This document shows positions 57,401-64,000 of a DNA stretch of 64,000 nucleotides, piece after piece. The notes under the pieces are model-generated. The model did no database searches, had not been told where the DNA came from, and saw only the letters and a program-made list of their open reading frames with translations. This DNA is from Mytilus californianus (Eukaryota; Mollusca; Bivalvia; Mytilida; Mytilidae), in assembly GCF_021869535.1 (NCBI RefSeq), contig NW_026262712.1:113953640-114017639 (forward strand), read 5' to 3'. Position numbers and translations under genes: made by a program. How positions within the stretch are numbered: the stretch's first letter is position 1; every line of letters begins with the position of its first letter.

Positions 57401-58745
57401 CACGGGATTTTTTGTCTTCTACGGGAGGTCGGGAGGAGACCCCTGAAAACGGGATTATTGTAATCCCGTCGGGAGGTTCACATGTATGACTGTACAATTT
57501 CAGAGAGATCCATACACTTGAACACAAGTTATTGTCTGGAAACTAGAAAAATGCTTGTTTTTTGGCCCCTTTTTGGCCCCAAATTCCTAAACATTTAGGG
57601 CAGTTACCCCCAAACTCAAACCCAGCTTTCTCTTTGTGATATGGAACCTTGCAGTACAATTTCATAAAGATCATTACACTAATACACACAAGTTATTGTC
57701 CTGAAACTAGAAAAATGCTTGTTTTTTTTCCCCTTTATGGCCCCTAATTCCTCAAATTTCTAGGGAATTACCCCCAAAATCAATCCCAGCATTCCCTTTG
57801 TGGTATGGTACCTTGCAGTACAATTTCAGAGAGATCCATACACTTGAACACAAGTTATTGTCTGGAAACTAGAAAAATGCTTACTTTTGGCCCCTTATTC
57901 CTAAACGTTGTGGGCAGTTAACCCAAAAATCAATTCCAGCTTTCCCTTTGTGATATGGAACCTTGCAGTACAATTTCATAAAGATCCATACACTTACACA
58001 CAAGTTATTGTCATGAAACTAGAAAAATGCTTGTTTTTTTGCCCCTTTTTGGCCCCTTATTCCTAAAATTTGGAGGCAATTACCCCCAAAATCAATCCCA
58101 GCATTCCCTTTGTAATATGGAACCTTGTGGTACAATGTCAGAGAGATCCATACACTTACACACAAGTTATTGTCATGAAACTAGAAAAATGCTTGTTTTT
58201 TGGCCCTTTTTGGCCCCTAATTCCTAAAATTTGGAGGCAATTACCCCCAAAATCAATCCCAGCATTCCCTTTGTGATATGGAACCTTGTGGTACAATGTC
58301 AGAGAGATCCATACACTAACACACAAGTTATGTCTGGAAGTTACAAAAATGCTTATTTTTGGCCCCTTTTTGGCCCCTAATTCCATTAACTGTTGGTACC
58401 ATAACCCCCAAAATCAATCCCCACCTTCCTTTTGTGGTATTGAACCTTATGGTAAAATTTCATAGAGATCCATTCACTTAAACTAAAGTTAGAGTGCGAA
58501 AACAAATGTGTCTTCGGAGGACGACGCCGGACGACGACGACGACTAAAATGTCATACCAATATACGACCACAAAATTTTTTTGCGGTTGTATAAAAATGG
58601 ATTTTAAAGAATTTTTTTCTGCAAATATATATAGAGGTCAAATGGACAATAACAGAAATTCAGTGTGTTTTGATCCAAGTTACCTGATAGAACTAACATC
58701 ACCGAGTCTAACACTTCTAAAAAAATCTTTCAAGTCTCGACTCAT
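28883..58745 (-). CDS. ABTB1: ABTB1-like gene, copy B (12 coding exons, about 545-607 aa)
   Basis: Joined minus-strand exons: 58745-58684, 50573-50511, 49573-49518, 43749-43605, 43032-42879, 40318-40273, 34738-34646, 33873-33779, 33005-32910, 31481-31317, 30890-30690, 29530-28883. Phases are the same as in copy A and all exon lengths match except exon 5 (one codon shorter) and exon 12. The frame is open throughout, so this is not a pseudogene by sequence. It has the same ankyrin, BTB1, BTB2 and BACK-like order. Large elements fill its introns: about 5 kb in intron 6-7, 2 kb in intron 3-4, and most of the 8 kb intron 1-2. The 3' end is uncertain because a consensus donor lies inside the last open frame at 29071. 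It could be a recent paralog or, less likely, a second haplotype joined in assembly. Confidence 0.88.
29870..30050 (+). repeat. mytilid dispersed repeat in copy B
   Basis: Counterpart of 1871-2060: GCTTACCCTTCTGGAGCACC and TTTTTTAGCCATGGCGTTGT. It shares its position with copy A, so it was inherited in the duplication. Confidence 0.65.
30690..30890 (-). CDS. ABTB1: ABTB1 copy B, coding exon 11
   Basis: 201 bp; the protein over the Met-containing segment (MRASTQFVLP to ADEYEQ) is the same as copy A. Donor GTTCGT is weak. Confidence 0.9.
30935..31212. mobile_element. element start (GGTTCCATGGAACCC) with a decayed ATGCTCCGC 5' end inside
   Basis: GGGTTCCATGGAACCCTGTG with TCTCGCCTAGGATTGCTG is a common mussel element start. 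At about 31066-31212 a diverged 5' end of the ATGCTCCGC family follows (ATGCTTTGCCGAGCGCAGCC, GAACAGTTGGGGCAAGTTTA), with no 3' end. Confidence 0.5.
31317..31481 (-). CDS. ABTB1: ABTB1 copy B, coding exon 10 (BTB2)
   Basis: 165 bp; differs from copy A by a few substitutions (PPAYG for PPVYG, ITADAFVQ for MTADVFVQ). Donor GTAAGT. Confidence 0.92.
31640..32370. repeat. tandem-module element, copy B counterpart of 2870-4040
   Basis: Same start (CACAGAGATATGTCTCGC) and modules (CCACTAGTGGTTCCCC, AATCTCCATGGAAATGAGAT), ending at ACCTGTCAAGCGAGACAAAA. Module number differs from copy A. Confidence 0.6.
32910..33005 (-). CDS. ABTB1: ABTB1 copy B, coding exon 9
   Basis: 96 bp; AAPAENEACGLDIKTYPDII then FDVQGHSFKCHK. 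Donor GTGAGT as in copy A. Confidence 0.9.
33006..33778. other. intron 8-9 of copy B, no recognised element
   Basis: AT-rich. The first part aligns by eye with copy A 8969-9371; 33280-33760 holds sequence absent from copy A, with no open frame or clear ends. Confidence 0.4.
33779..33873 (-). CDS. ABTB1: ABTB1 copy B, coding exon 8
   Basis: 95 bp linker exon; begins DKSLLMICHQQLLKD against DQSLHSIQHQQLLKD in copy A, so its start is the least conserved part of the pair. Donor GTAAGT. Confidence 0.85.
34646..34738 (-). CDS. ABTB1: ABTB1 copy B, coding exon 7
   Basis: 93 bp; REKAIALAKFLQFNSLAEI replaces RARAIALAKFL in copy A. The donor junction is single, unlike the duplicated one in copy A. 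Confidence 0.88.
34760..36080 (+). mobile_element. 1.3-kb insertion with GACGGCTTGAAGCCGTC 3' hairpin
   Basis: Begins near AGAGCTAAAGAGCTCTGAGG with AAAAGACGGCCATTG; ends at TTGACGGCTTGAAGCCGTCT then TTCCC, so AAGACGG occurs at both ends in opposite orientation beside a 3' hairpin. Copy A has no insertion here. Helentron-like by structure; no coding seen. Confidence 0.5.
36318..36821 (-). mobile_element. LINE/SINE 3' fragment joined to an ATGCTCCGC element (first copy)
   Basis: On the minus strand GTTTGTACGACAATAAAACA leads into a TTTGA tail (plus-strand CAAAT repeats, about 36390-36420). This fragment, 77 bp beyond its tail, and the element start that follows recur nearly unchanged at 52050-52547. 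Confidence 0.7.
36822..39310 (+). mobile_element. ATGCTCCGC/GTCGTAT element, copy E2 (longest form)
   Basis: 5' end AAAATGCTCCGCTGGGGCGC. About eight modules of 126-136 bp (GATTCAGCATATCAAAGAAC, GATGAAATCAAACAAAGTTT) at 37010-38030, then a short repeat of TTTCTTGCTATTGCGCAATA at 38040-38280, an A-rich/C-run spacer, four to five modules of about 160 bp, a GACGACG run, and the GCGGTCGTATAAAA hairpin end. Confidence 0.75.
40273..40318 (-). CDS. ABTB1: ABTB1 copy B, coding exon 6
   Basis: 46 bp, same protein as copy A (MCTDVFGPMLRFIYT), acceptor TTACAG, donor GTAAGG. Confidence 0.9.
40573..40882 (+). mobile_element. TGCCCC hairpin element
   Basis: Exact 34-bp inverted arms (CACGGATGCCCCACTCGCAC...) at 40573-40606 and 40617-40650 with a 10-nt loop, then a body ending GACAGACGGATGAACAAACA and a 3' hairpin TGCCCGTAAATGGGGCATAA. 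Present only in copy B. Confidence 0.65.
41072..41410 (+). mobile_element. short element present only in copy B
   Basis: Insertion between TATAAGCCAAA and AAGTAAGAGCCTATG, which are contiguous in copy A near 13890. It begins CTAGATGCGTCTGAACAACA and ends GGCCCCGACAACTTTGTTGC then GAGACCATAAAA. Non-coding. Confidence 0.55.
42224..42560. repeat. 47-bp tandem repeat, about 7 units, copy B only
   Basis: Unit TTTGTTTATCTCCTTCTCAT then CAAATCAGTCTTAATGATTG. The period is 47 bp (42241, 42288 and on). Copy A has a single diverged unit at about 15455-15510. Confidence 0.85.
42879..43032 (-). CDS. ABTB1: ABTB1 copy B, coding exon 5 (BTB1)
   Basis: 154 bp. It encodes the first half of BTB1; ADQFRNNTNGRIAL replaces ADRFRKKNTNGRIAI, a one-codon difference from copy A. 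Confidence 0.9.
43155..43397 (-). mobile_element. tRNA-derived SINE with 12-bp target duplication
   Basis: On the minus strand: head GGGCCTCCATGGTCAAGAGG with an A-box-like stretch, B-box-like GTGAGCTCGAATCC, a body with GAAGGTTGATGGTTCTCTCG, and tail GTGTTAAACAATCAATCAA. It is flanked by exact TCAAACAATTGA at 43143-43154 and 43398-43409. Copy A has the empty site near 17765. Confidence 0.88.
43605..43749 (-). CDS. ABTB1: ABTB1 copy B, coding exon 4
   Basis: 145 bp, same phase and almost the same protein as copy A; KYVEYLQQ replaces KYVDYLQQ. Donor GTAAGA. Confidence 0.9.
44060..45975. mobile_element. 1.9-kb element with 15-bp inverted ends AAGTCGCCAAAACGG
   Basis: Left AAGTCGCCAAAACGG at 44067; right CCGTTTTGGCGACTTAATAA at about 45955. 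The body is a series of modules of roughly 120-130 bp, each with TTTCCATGGTAACGGC and GGCCATTTTGGAAATTCCAA. A hairpin TGTCACCCGAC...GTCGATCGGGTGACA lies near the right end. Absent from copy A (18270-18290). Confidence 0.7.
46256..46900 (-). pseudogene. Penelope-like element fragment (RT C-terminus and GIY-YIG start)
   Basis: The minus strand reads IKWICSTNDTARRRLKELRG, then RVPFVLTYHPKFDKLSHLIC, EPPVLAFRRPKSLK, and after a frameshift KRCLTCKQILKT and TTNDVYLLQCKCGKQYVG. This order (HxxAxxIKxICS, PPVxAFRRPKxLxD, cysteine-rich linker, VYLLQCxxCGKQYVG) is typical of the end of Penelope-like reverse transcriptases leading into the GIY-YIG endonuclease. Frameshifts and stops, including at GIY-YIG, show it is dead. 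Its left edge interrupts the sequence that continues at 18560 in copy A. Confidence 0.75.
46937..47103 (-). mobile_element. tRNA-derived SINE, second family
   Basis: On the minus strand GTAGCCTAGGTGGTCGAGTG begins a serine/leucine-like tRNA head, with B box GGGTTCGAATCCCGCTGAG, then TTGTTGGGCTAAATTTGAG and an AT-rich tail. Partial 3' ends of the same family recur at 47378-47420 and 47455-47510. Confidence 0.75.
47361..47562. repeat. AT microsatellites with SINE tail fragments
   Basis: AT runs at about 47361-47386 and 47520-47561 flank partial SINE 3' ends (CTCAAATTTAGCCCAACAAC). Confidence 0.75.
47563..48236. other. intron 3-4 of copy B, no recognised feature
   Basis: AT-rich, no open frame of note. 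Copy A has no clearly matching text here, so it may be part of an unrecognised insertion. Confidence 0.3.
48604..48730. mobile_element. foldback hairpin element
   Basis: Nearly exact inverted arms of about 55 bp (CTGAGAGGGTGATAGAGCAG, then TTGTTACCCCT) around TTGGCTTCGCCTCAG. No coding capacity. Confidence 0.75.
48980..49390. repeat. 25-bp tandem repeat, about 16 units, copy B only
   Basis: Unit GTGTTTGGACTGTAGTTTCT then GTGCA, period 25 bp (48991, 49016, 49041). Copy A has one unit at about 19400-19430. A 191-residue minus-strand frame across it is a by-product of the repeat. Confidence 0.88.
49518..49573 (-). CDS. ABTB1: ABTB1 copy B, coding exon 3
   Basis: 56 bp, encoding YLACLCGHLSAVKYLLQK, donor AAAG^GTAATC. 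The junction occurs only once here. It probably shows the state before the array arose in copy A, since many array units carry this exon end. Confidence 0.88.
50270..50510 (-). repeat. duplicated exon 2 donor junction, copy B
   Basis: Same arrangement as 22560-22830 in copy A. The second donor at 50390/50391 reads AATACTCCATT^GTAAGTATTA and is as good as the real one at 50510/50511. Confidence 0.75.
50511..50573 (-). CDS. ABTB1: ABTB1 copy B, coding exon 2
   Basis: 63 bp, acceptor TTCCAG, donor GTAAGT; the protein is the same as copy A (GINVNTTDAWDNTPL). An intact second copy of its donor junction lies in the intron at 50390. Confidence 0.9.
51380..51477 (+). repeat. SINE tail followed by a TA microsatellite
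   Basis: CACTGGATGTTAAGCAACCA with AATCAATCAATC, a mollusc SINE 3' end, runs into about 50 bp of uninterrupted TA. Confidence 0.7.
51840..51960 (-). repeat. fragment of the common mytilid repeat
   Basis: CCTAAGTCAGGAACCTGTTT, TTGTTGGTGTGGTTCATAAG and ATAGATTAGACCGTTGATAG, the reverse of part of 4133-4612. Confidence 0.55.
52050..52547 (-). mobile_element. LINE/SINE 3' fragment joined to an ATGCTCCGC element (second copy)
   Basis: Nearly the same as 36318-36821 base for base, differing mainly in the number of CAAAT units in the tail. It is followed by copy E3 just as the first is followed by E2. Confidence 0.75.
52683..54045 (-). pseudogene. decayed hAT transposon (ZMYM1/THAP-type transposase remnant)
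   Basis: Ends CAGGGGCGTAGCTGGC and GGCAGCTACGCGCCTTG are imperfect inverted repeats; CATA flanks both sides. The minus strand encodes FIEELTGCLLDNSDRFQGQN and LYETFRHDLTDNQETF (53654-53890), then after frame breaks TSERSFSALRRLKTYFRSTM and DRLSSLALIHVHREM (about 53430-53570). This is the hAT C-terminal dimerisation motif. Stops and frameshifts make it inactive. hAT insertion normally makes 8-bp duplications; only CATA or GCATA is visible here. Confidence 0.8.
54185..56462 (+). mobile_element. ATGCTCCGC/GTCGTAT element, copy E4, nested in E3
   Basis: Complete copy: AAAATGCTCCGCAGGGCGC start, five to six 126-136-bp modules (54400-55010), GCGCAATACTGTGCAATTGA repeats (55040-55260), about five 160-bp modules, a GACGACGACG run and the GCGGTCGTATAAAA end. 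It inserted into the A-rich spacer of E3. E2 and E4 are very similar over their length. Confidence 0.75.
56561..57492. mobile_element. 0.93-kb DNA element nested in E3
   Basis: E3 sequence stops after CAGTAC and resumes at TACAATTTCAG, giving a TAC duplication. The ends read ACATACATGTGA and TCACATGTATGACTG, imperfect inverted repeats. The right end has GC-rich short palindromes (GGGATTATTGTAATCCC). No transposase seen. Confidence 0.6.
58684..58745 (-). CDS. ABTB1: ABTB1 copy B, coding exon 1 (start codon)
   Basis: The exon runs 58775-58684; Met at 58745-58743 begins MSRDLKDFFRSVRLGDVSSI. Acceptor TTTCAG, donor GTAACT as in copy A. Bases 58746-58775 are 5' UTR. The 5' end of the gene is upstream and not found. 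Confidence 0.85.
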
Positions 58746-58804
58746 CTGTCTTCCATATCTGGCTGATTGTTTATCCTGAAAGTATTCAAATGTAAATAAA
58801 TAAA

Positions 58805-59027
58805 TGGAGAAGGTGTCCACTTGTATATGTAACGCTATAAAGGGGCAAAACTCGAGAACGGTAAAAGTGATGCCATCCAAATTTGAACTTGATCTGTGTT
58901 TTGTGGTAATAAGCATTGTGTATAAGTTTCATAACATTTGGTTGAGGCAAACTTAAGTTAGAGAACGGAATTTTGGGACTTACATACAGGAACACTTAAT
59001 GCCCCCTCCGGAGACGACGGGGGCATA
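58805..59027 (+). mobile_element. short GGGGCATAA-hairpin element upstream of copy B exon 1
   Basis: One module of the 14500-15058 family (GGGGCAAAACTCGAGAACGG, TTTGTGGTAATAAGCATTGT), ending GCCCCCTCCGGAGACGACGG then GGGCATAAAA. Copy A lacks it between AATAAAAT and GATGAGGC near 23975. Confidence 0.6.
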
Positions 59028-59740
59028 AAAATGATGAGGCGCAATAAAATTAAGGATTTTAATTTTGTAACACTTTAATCTTCTTATTTTGTTCAAAGTT
59101 TCCTTGAAAATAGCTCTATACATTAAATCTACAAATTTGAAAAAAAATGTTTTATTTGTAATTTGAGAGATATTTTCCACATAAAAGTAATTTAAAAGTA
59201 TTATTAGATAATAAGCATGAATAAAACTGTTACCACAGCAGCAATACAGAGTAGCTAATGTCCCCACATGAGTACATTTCTAATGGCAATTTACTTTCCA
59301 AGTAGGTTATTGACCCAAACTGATTTTCAGACTTGTCCCAGGTATTCAGAAGCAGATCCAGGATTAAGTGGGGAGTCACTCCTTTGAATTAAGAATTAGA
59401 GGTCCTCATTTGGAAACAAAATTGTCTGTTACTCTTAATTTTAACTTTATTACAATTTTTTTTCCCTTTCTTTTAGTGGGTGTCCACACCTCTAATGAAA
59501 ACTATTGACACTATATGCTGATTTCTTCAATAAGAAATATACACAAAATAGCAATTAATATATTGACTTTTGTCTTGCACTTCCCTGGTTTAAGTCCATA
59601 CATATACAGAGCTTTAATAGGTTCCAATGACATATACTGCAAGTAGTTAATTAAAAAGTGACTATATAAGAATTCAACAGAGACTTTATAAGATCTCTTA
59701 TCAGCATAAAATTGTTGAACATGTTAAAGGGACAAAAACA
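59028..59740. other. upstream flank of copy B, related to the flank of copy A
   Basis: 59028-59215 aligns by eye with 23978-24145 (ACACTTTAATCTT, GTTCAAAGTTTCCTTGAA). 59570-59640 aligns with 27060-27140 (TCTTGCACTTCCCTGGTTTA). No promoter or exon recognised. Confidence 0.5.
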
Positions 59741-59744
59741 ACAA

Positions 59745-60710
59745 CAAATGACAATATTACAGACGTAGAACAGACACATTAGTATGTGGTGTGATTAACC
59801 CAATAGATGATAACAAATGACAATATTACAGATGTAGAACAGACACATTAGTATGTGGTGTGATTAACCCAATAGATGACAACAAATGACAATATAACAG
59901 ACGTAGAACATTCACATTAGTATGTGGTGTGATTAACCCAATAGATGACAACAAATGACAATATAACAGACGTAGAACAGACACATTAGTATGTGGTGTG
60001 ATTAACCCAATAGATGACAACAAATGACAATATTACAGACGTAGAACTGACACATTAGTATGTGGTGTGATTAACCCAATAGATGACAAAAAATGACATT
60101 ATTACAGAGGTAGAACTGACACATTAGTATGTGGTGTGATTAACCCAATAGATGACAACAAATGACAATATTACAGACGTAGAACTGACACATTAGTATG
60201 TGATGTGATTAACCCAATAGATGACAACAAATGACAATATTACAGACGTAGAACTGACACATTAGTATGTGATGTGATTAACCCAATAGATGATAACAAA
60301 TGACAATATTACAGACGTAGAACTGACACATTAGTATGTGGTGTGATTAACCCAATAGATGACATCAAATGACAATATTACAGACGTAGAACTGACACAT
60401 TAGTATGTGGTGTGATTAACCCAATAGATGACATCAAATGACAATATTACAGACGTTGAACTGACACATTAGTATGTGGTGTGATTAACCCAATAGATGA
60501 CAACAAATGACAATATTACAGACGTTGAACTGACACATTAGTATGTGGTGTGATTAACCCAATAGATGACAACAAATGACAATATTACAGACGTAGAACT
60601 GACACATTAGTATGTGGTGTGATTAACCCAATAGATGACAACAAAAGACAATATTACAGACGTAGAACTGACACATTAGTATGTGATGTGATTAACCCAA
60701 TAATTGAAAC
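59745..60710. repeat. 69-bp tandem array upstream of copy B, about 14 units
   Basis: Same unit as 27437-28190, mostly the subtype ATGTGGTGTGATTAACCC with CAATATTACAGACGTAG. The last unit loses its TGA (AAAGACAA), so the plus frame opens through NPIDDNKRQYYRRRTDTLVC into unique sequence up to 60822. I do not recognise that protein. Confidence 0.9.
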
Positions 60711-60822
60711 AATATCTATGACTGACTATTATTTACTCATAATCTTGTGTAGACCTGAAAAGCCAACCAAGATGAAGCTACAAACCAAATATCAAGAAGA
60801 TATCACAGTTGCTATGAATTGA

Positions 60823-61479
60823 GTGGTAGGATATGTGACAAACATTTACATGCAATGACATAGAAAAGACTGTATACACTCTTCCTCACCCTAAGTTAAA
60901 GTGTGTAGCACAATCTTCTGACTCAAGACTCTATTTACACTGAGCAATCATTTGGTTTGTTTGTTGTTAAACATCTTTCTTATTGTCCACTGAACAAATT
61001 GTTGGTCCTTTTGATAATTTCCTGTACAATATTCTACCTTTGTCATGTTTGTTCTAACCTCTTTTTTTGTTGGTACCTCGAATTATCGATTCCCCCTTAG
61101 CAATGCTTAGAATTCACCAAAAAATATTTTTATTCATGAAATCACCAAATTGATACAGGAAGAAATATATGTATCACAGTATTACAGTCTACAAATATCA
61201 ATCTTCTGAGGTCTAATGTCAGGATCGATTGTTATGTCAGAGTAAAAACTATACCTCAATTAATGGTCTATCACTTCTAGAATAAAATGTGCAGTATACA
61301 TTCAAGAGGGATTTTGGGATTCAAAGTAAACTAAAACTTTTCAGAGAGAAAGCAGTGAGTTCAAAGGGTTAAATGCTTTTTACACCTGCTACTTAAAGCC
61401 CACTCTTAAAATTTATATGGAACAAATTTTTATTACAGTATTGTACCAGTATTGCAATTGCTAAATACAAGAGAGCCTT
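60823..61479. other. no recognised feature
   Basis: AT-rich unique-looking sequence without a persuasive open frame on either strand. Confidence 0.3.
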
Positions 61480-61830
61480 AAATACATCTTATCGGCTATT
61501 CATTCCAATTCGGATAAGTTCTGAAATTACACAACTTTTTCATCCAGTTGAAGGTATCTGGGGCCCTCCCTGTTTAAACAATGTAGTATGCATAAAACTT
61601 ATCAAAGAGACACGTTTAAACCATCGTAAACACTTCAAACAAAGCATTTTTATGATTTTAATTTGCTTTTAAAGAGGTTGATCAAAATCTATCAAGGTTT
61701 CAAAATGTTTGCTTTCTAAACTTTTAAATTCATCAGCTCGTTACTGATGACCTTTGTTTTGCAACACTTAACCCAAACAGGAAGTTGTCTAAGTGACTTT
61801 TTTTTCCCGATTGGACTAAATAGCAATAAG
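61480..61830. repeat. dispersed repeat shared with 9560-9910
   Basis: CGGATAAGTTCTGAAATTAC, CAGTTGAAGGTATCTGGGGC and ACAGGAAGTTGTCTAAGTGA align with copy A intron text. Confidence 0.65.
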
Positions 61831-61858
61831 GTGTATCTCTGGGTTACTGATACATGCA

Positions 61859-62018
61859 CTTGTTTCTATTGAATTCTATTTCATTGATAGAAGCAAGTAC
61901 CTGTGGTTACTGGCCCAAAAGTTTTCTGAGAATCAAACACAGTCACAGCCACTTGTTTCTATCCATGGGACTATCCTTCTATTATATATGGATATTCGAC
62001 CTTCCCATGGATAGAAAC
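61859..62018. repeat. paired hairpins with GTTTCTAT arms
   Basis: CTTGTTTCTAT...ATAGAAGCAAG at 61859-61898, then an exact 16-bp inverted pair GTTTCTATCCATGGGA at 61955-61970 and its complement at 62003-62018. Probably a foldback element. Confidence 0.5.
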
Positions 62019-62570
62019 ATAGATATAATAGCCATAGATAAAGCACTGACCCCTCATCAAAAGCAGATCATATTTGCCGAATTTTTATCACCCACTTACT
62101 ATTGACATGTCACGGATGGTGTTAGTTATCCATAATTGGTAGTTGCTGTCAATCAATATCAAAAAGATAACCAATAGGAAGCGTGTTTTATGATTATTTG
62201 GGGTATATTATCGTTAAAATTTTACGAACTTATCTACTTTATTTGGGGTTTTTATTCCTGCATGTGACTATTGCACTGCAATTATATATTAAATAGTCAA
62301 AGGTTACTTTCATTCAATTTCGATGAACCATTTTACTATGCCTTCTATGTCTGATACGAATGAAACTGCATTTACCCGATAATAAATTGATGATTTTTTG
62401 TTCATTTCATGCCCAATGTCTTTAAAGTGACATCATGTATGTAGATCTGTCATTTCGGAGGTTTTCTTGTACACTAGTATATATAAATGCAGGGATAAAC
62501 TTGTGTATTGAGATTCACGCCGTTTACAGGCGAAGAAATTGTGATCTGTGTCATGCATTTGAAGAATAAT

Positions 62571-63894
62571 AAAATGCTCCGCTGGGCGCAGCTTGATACG
62601 ACCGCAGAGGTCAAACCCTGAACAGTTGGGGCAAGTATGGACACAACATTCAAGCTTGATACAGCTCTGAATTTGGATTGTGATTAAATATTTGACACAG
62701 CATAGGTTTCTGACACAATGAATGTGGTCTAAAAACTTAAAAAATTTTAATTTACCTATTATGGTCCAATATCCAAAATCTAAATACATTCACGGTTAGA
62801 TTCAGCATATCAAAGAGCCCCAAGAATTCAATTTTTGTTAAAATCAAACTAACCCTTTGGACCTTAATGTAGACCAATTTGAAAACAGGACCAAAAATTA
62901 AGAATCTAAATACACGGTTAGATTCAGCATATCAAAGAACCACAATATTTCAATTTTTGATGAAATCAAACCATATCATTATTATTTGCTTTTATATATA
63001 GATAATAAATAACCAACTTAAAATGGAAAATTTTAAAGAAAAAAAAAAGGAAAAAAAGGAAAAATAAAAAAGGGGAAAAAAAATCCCCCCCAATTTTTTT
63101 AACCCCCTTACGATTCATCACCCCCAAACTCAATCCCAGCCTTCCCTTTGTGGTATGGTACCTTGCAGTACAATTTCAGAGAGATCCATACACTTGAACA
63201 CAAGTTATTGTCTGGAAACTGTAAAAATGCTTATTTTTTGGCCCCTTTTTGGCCCCAAATTCTTAAGTTTAGGGCAATTACCCCCAAACTTAAACCCAGC
63301 TTTCCCTTAGTGATATGGAACCTTGTAGTACAATTTCATAAAGATCCATACACTACACACAAGTTATTGTCCTGAAACTAGAAAAATGCTTGTTTTTAAC
63401 CCCTTTTTGGCCCCTAATTCCTACAATTTTGAGGCAATTACCCCCAAAATCAATCCCAGCCTTCCCTTTGTGGTATGGTACCATGCAGTACAATTTCAGA
63501 AAGATCCATACACTTACACACAAGTTATTGTCCTGAAACTAGAAAAATGCTTGTTTTTAGTCCCTTTTTGGCCCCTTATTCCTAAAATTTTGAGGCAATT
63601 ACCCCAAAATCAATCCCAGTCTTTCCTTTGTGGTATGGTACCTAGCAGTACAATTTAAGAGAGATCCATACACTTGAACACAAGTTATTGTCTGGAAACT
63701 AGAAAAATGCTTATGCATAACCCCCAAAATCAATCCCAACCTTCCTTTTGTGGTATTGAACCTTATGGTAAAATTTCAGAGATCCATTCACTTAAACTAA
63801 ATTTATTGTGCGAAAACCAATGTGTCTTCGGACGACGACGACGCCAACGTCATACCAATATACTACCGCAAAAATTTTTTGCGGTCGTATAAAA
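62571..63894 (+). mobile_element. ATGCTCCGC/GTCGTAT element, copy E6
   Basis: Start AAAATGCTCCGCTGGGCGCA; two 130-bp modules (62750-62960), an A-rich spacer, about four 160-bp modules, GACGACGACG and the GCGGTCGTATAAAA end. Confidence 0.75.
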
Positions 63895-64000
63895 AACTGA
63901 AGCTGATTTGCAATTGTCAGATCTATATGCATATCATGTAGCAGCACTATACTTGATAAACGTACACGCACGAACAAATTAAAATTTTACGCTATTTTTC

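Larger units (their letters stand above)
52548..58596 (+). mobile_element. ATGCTCCGC/GTCGTAT element, copy E3, split by three insertions
   Basis: The 5' end is at 52548 and the GCGGTTGTATAAAA 3' end at about 58596. Its sequence resumes after each insertion: GACACAGCATA to CATAGGTTTCTGAC around 52683-54045, AAAGAAAAT to AAAAGGAAACCCCC around 54185-56462, and CTTGCAGTAC to TACAATTTCAG around 56561-57492. Without the insertions it is about 1.5 kb, close to E1. Confidence 0.75.

Overview
The window looks like nuclear DNA of a bivalve, most likely a mussel close to Mytilus. It is AT-rich, its coding sequence is split into short exons by repeat-filled introns, and it carries several dispersed repeats I recognise from mytilid genomes (for example around 1871-2060, 4133-4612, 17310-17722 and 18840-19135). 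The species call rests on recall of these repeats, not on a search.

The only gene family I can assemble is ABTB1 (ankyrin repeat and BTB/POZ domain containing 1, BPOZ). It is present as two complete copies in tandem on the minus strand. Copy A has 12 coding exons between 997 and 23918, and copy B has 12 between 28883 and 58745. Exon order, splice phases and nearly all exon lengths agree, and both start at a Met in a shared short exon that also carries 5' UTR. Copy B lies upstream of copy A in the direction of transcription. A related 69-bp tandem array lies upstream of each copy (27437-28190 and 59745-60710), so the duplicated unit is about 30 kb. Both reading frames are intact over the ankyrin, BTB1, BTB2 and C-terminal family regions. 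They differ after the family's usual end: copy A has a charged, internally repeated tail ending in a CaaX-like CIIL, while copy B has a longer charged helix with a strong splice donor inside its last open frame.

The rest is intron and intergenic DNA packed with mobile elements. One abundant family starts AAAATGCTCCGC and ends in a GCGGTCGTAT hairpin, with tandem core modules of about 130 and 160 bp; it resembles the non-autonomous Helentron ('pearl'-type) elements of bivalves. At 52548-58596 one copy contains three separate insertions, including a decayed hAT transposon and another copy of the same family. Also present are a Penelope-like element fragment (46256-46900), two tRNA-derived SINEs (one with a 12-bp target duplication and an empty site in the paralog), foldback elements and a perfect 147-bp palindrome.

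The most unusual signal is at 19525-21574. It is an array of about 36 units of 56 bp, each a copy of the junction between coding exon 3 of copy A and its own 5' splice site. Copy B has that junction once. Smaller duplications of exon/5' splice-site junctions occur at exon 7 of copy A and exon 2 of both copies, so the same kind of event has happened at several exons of this gene.
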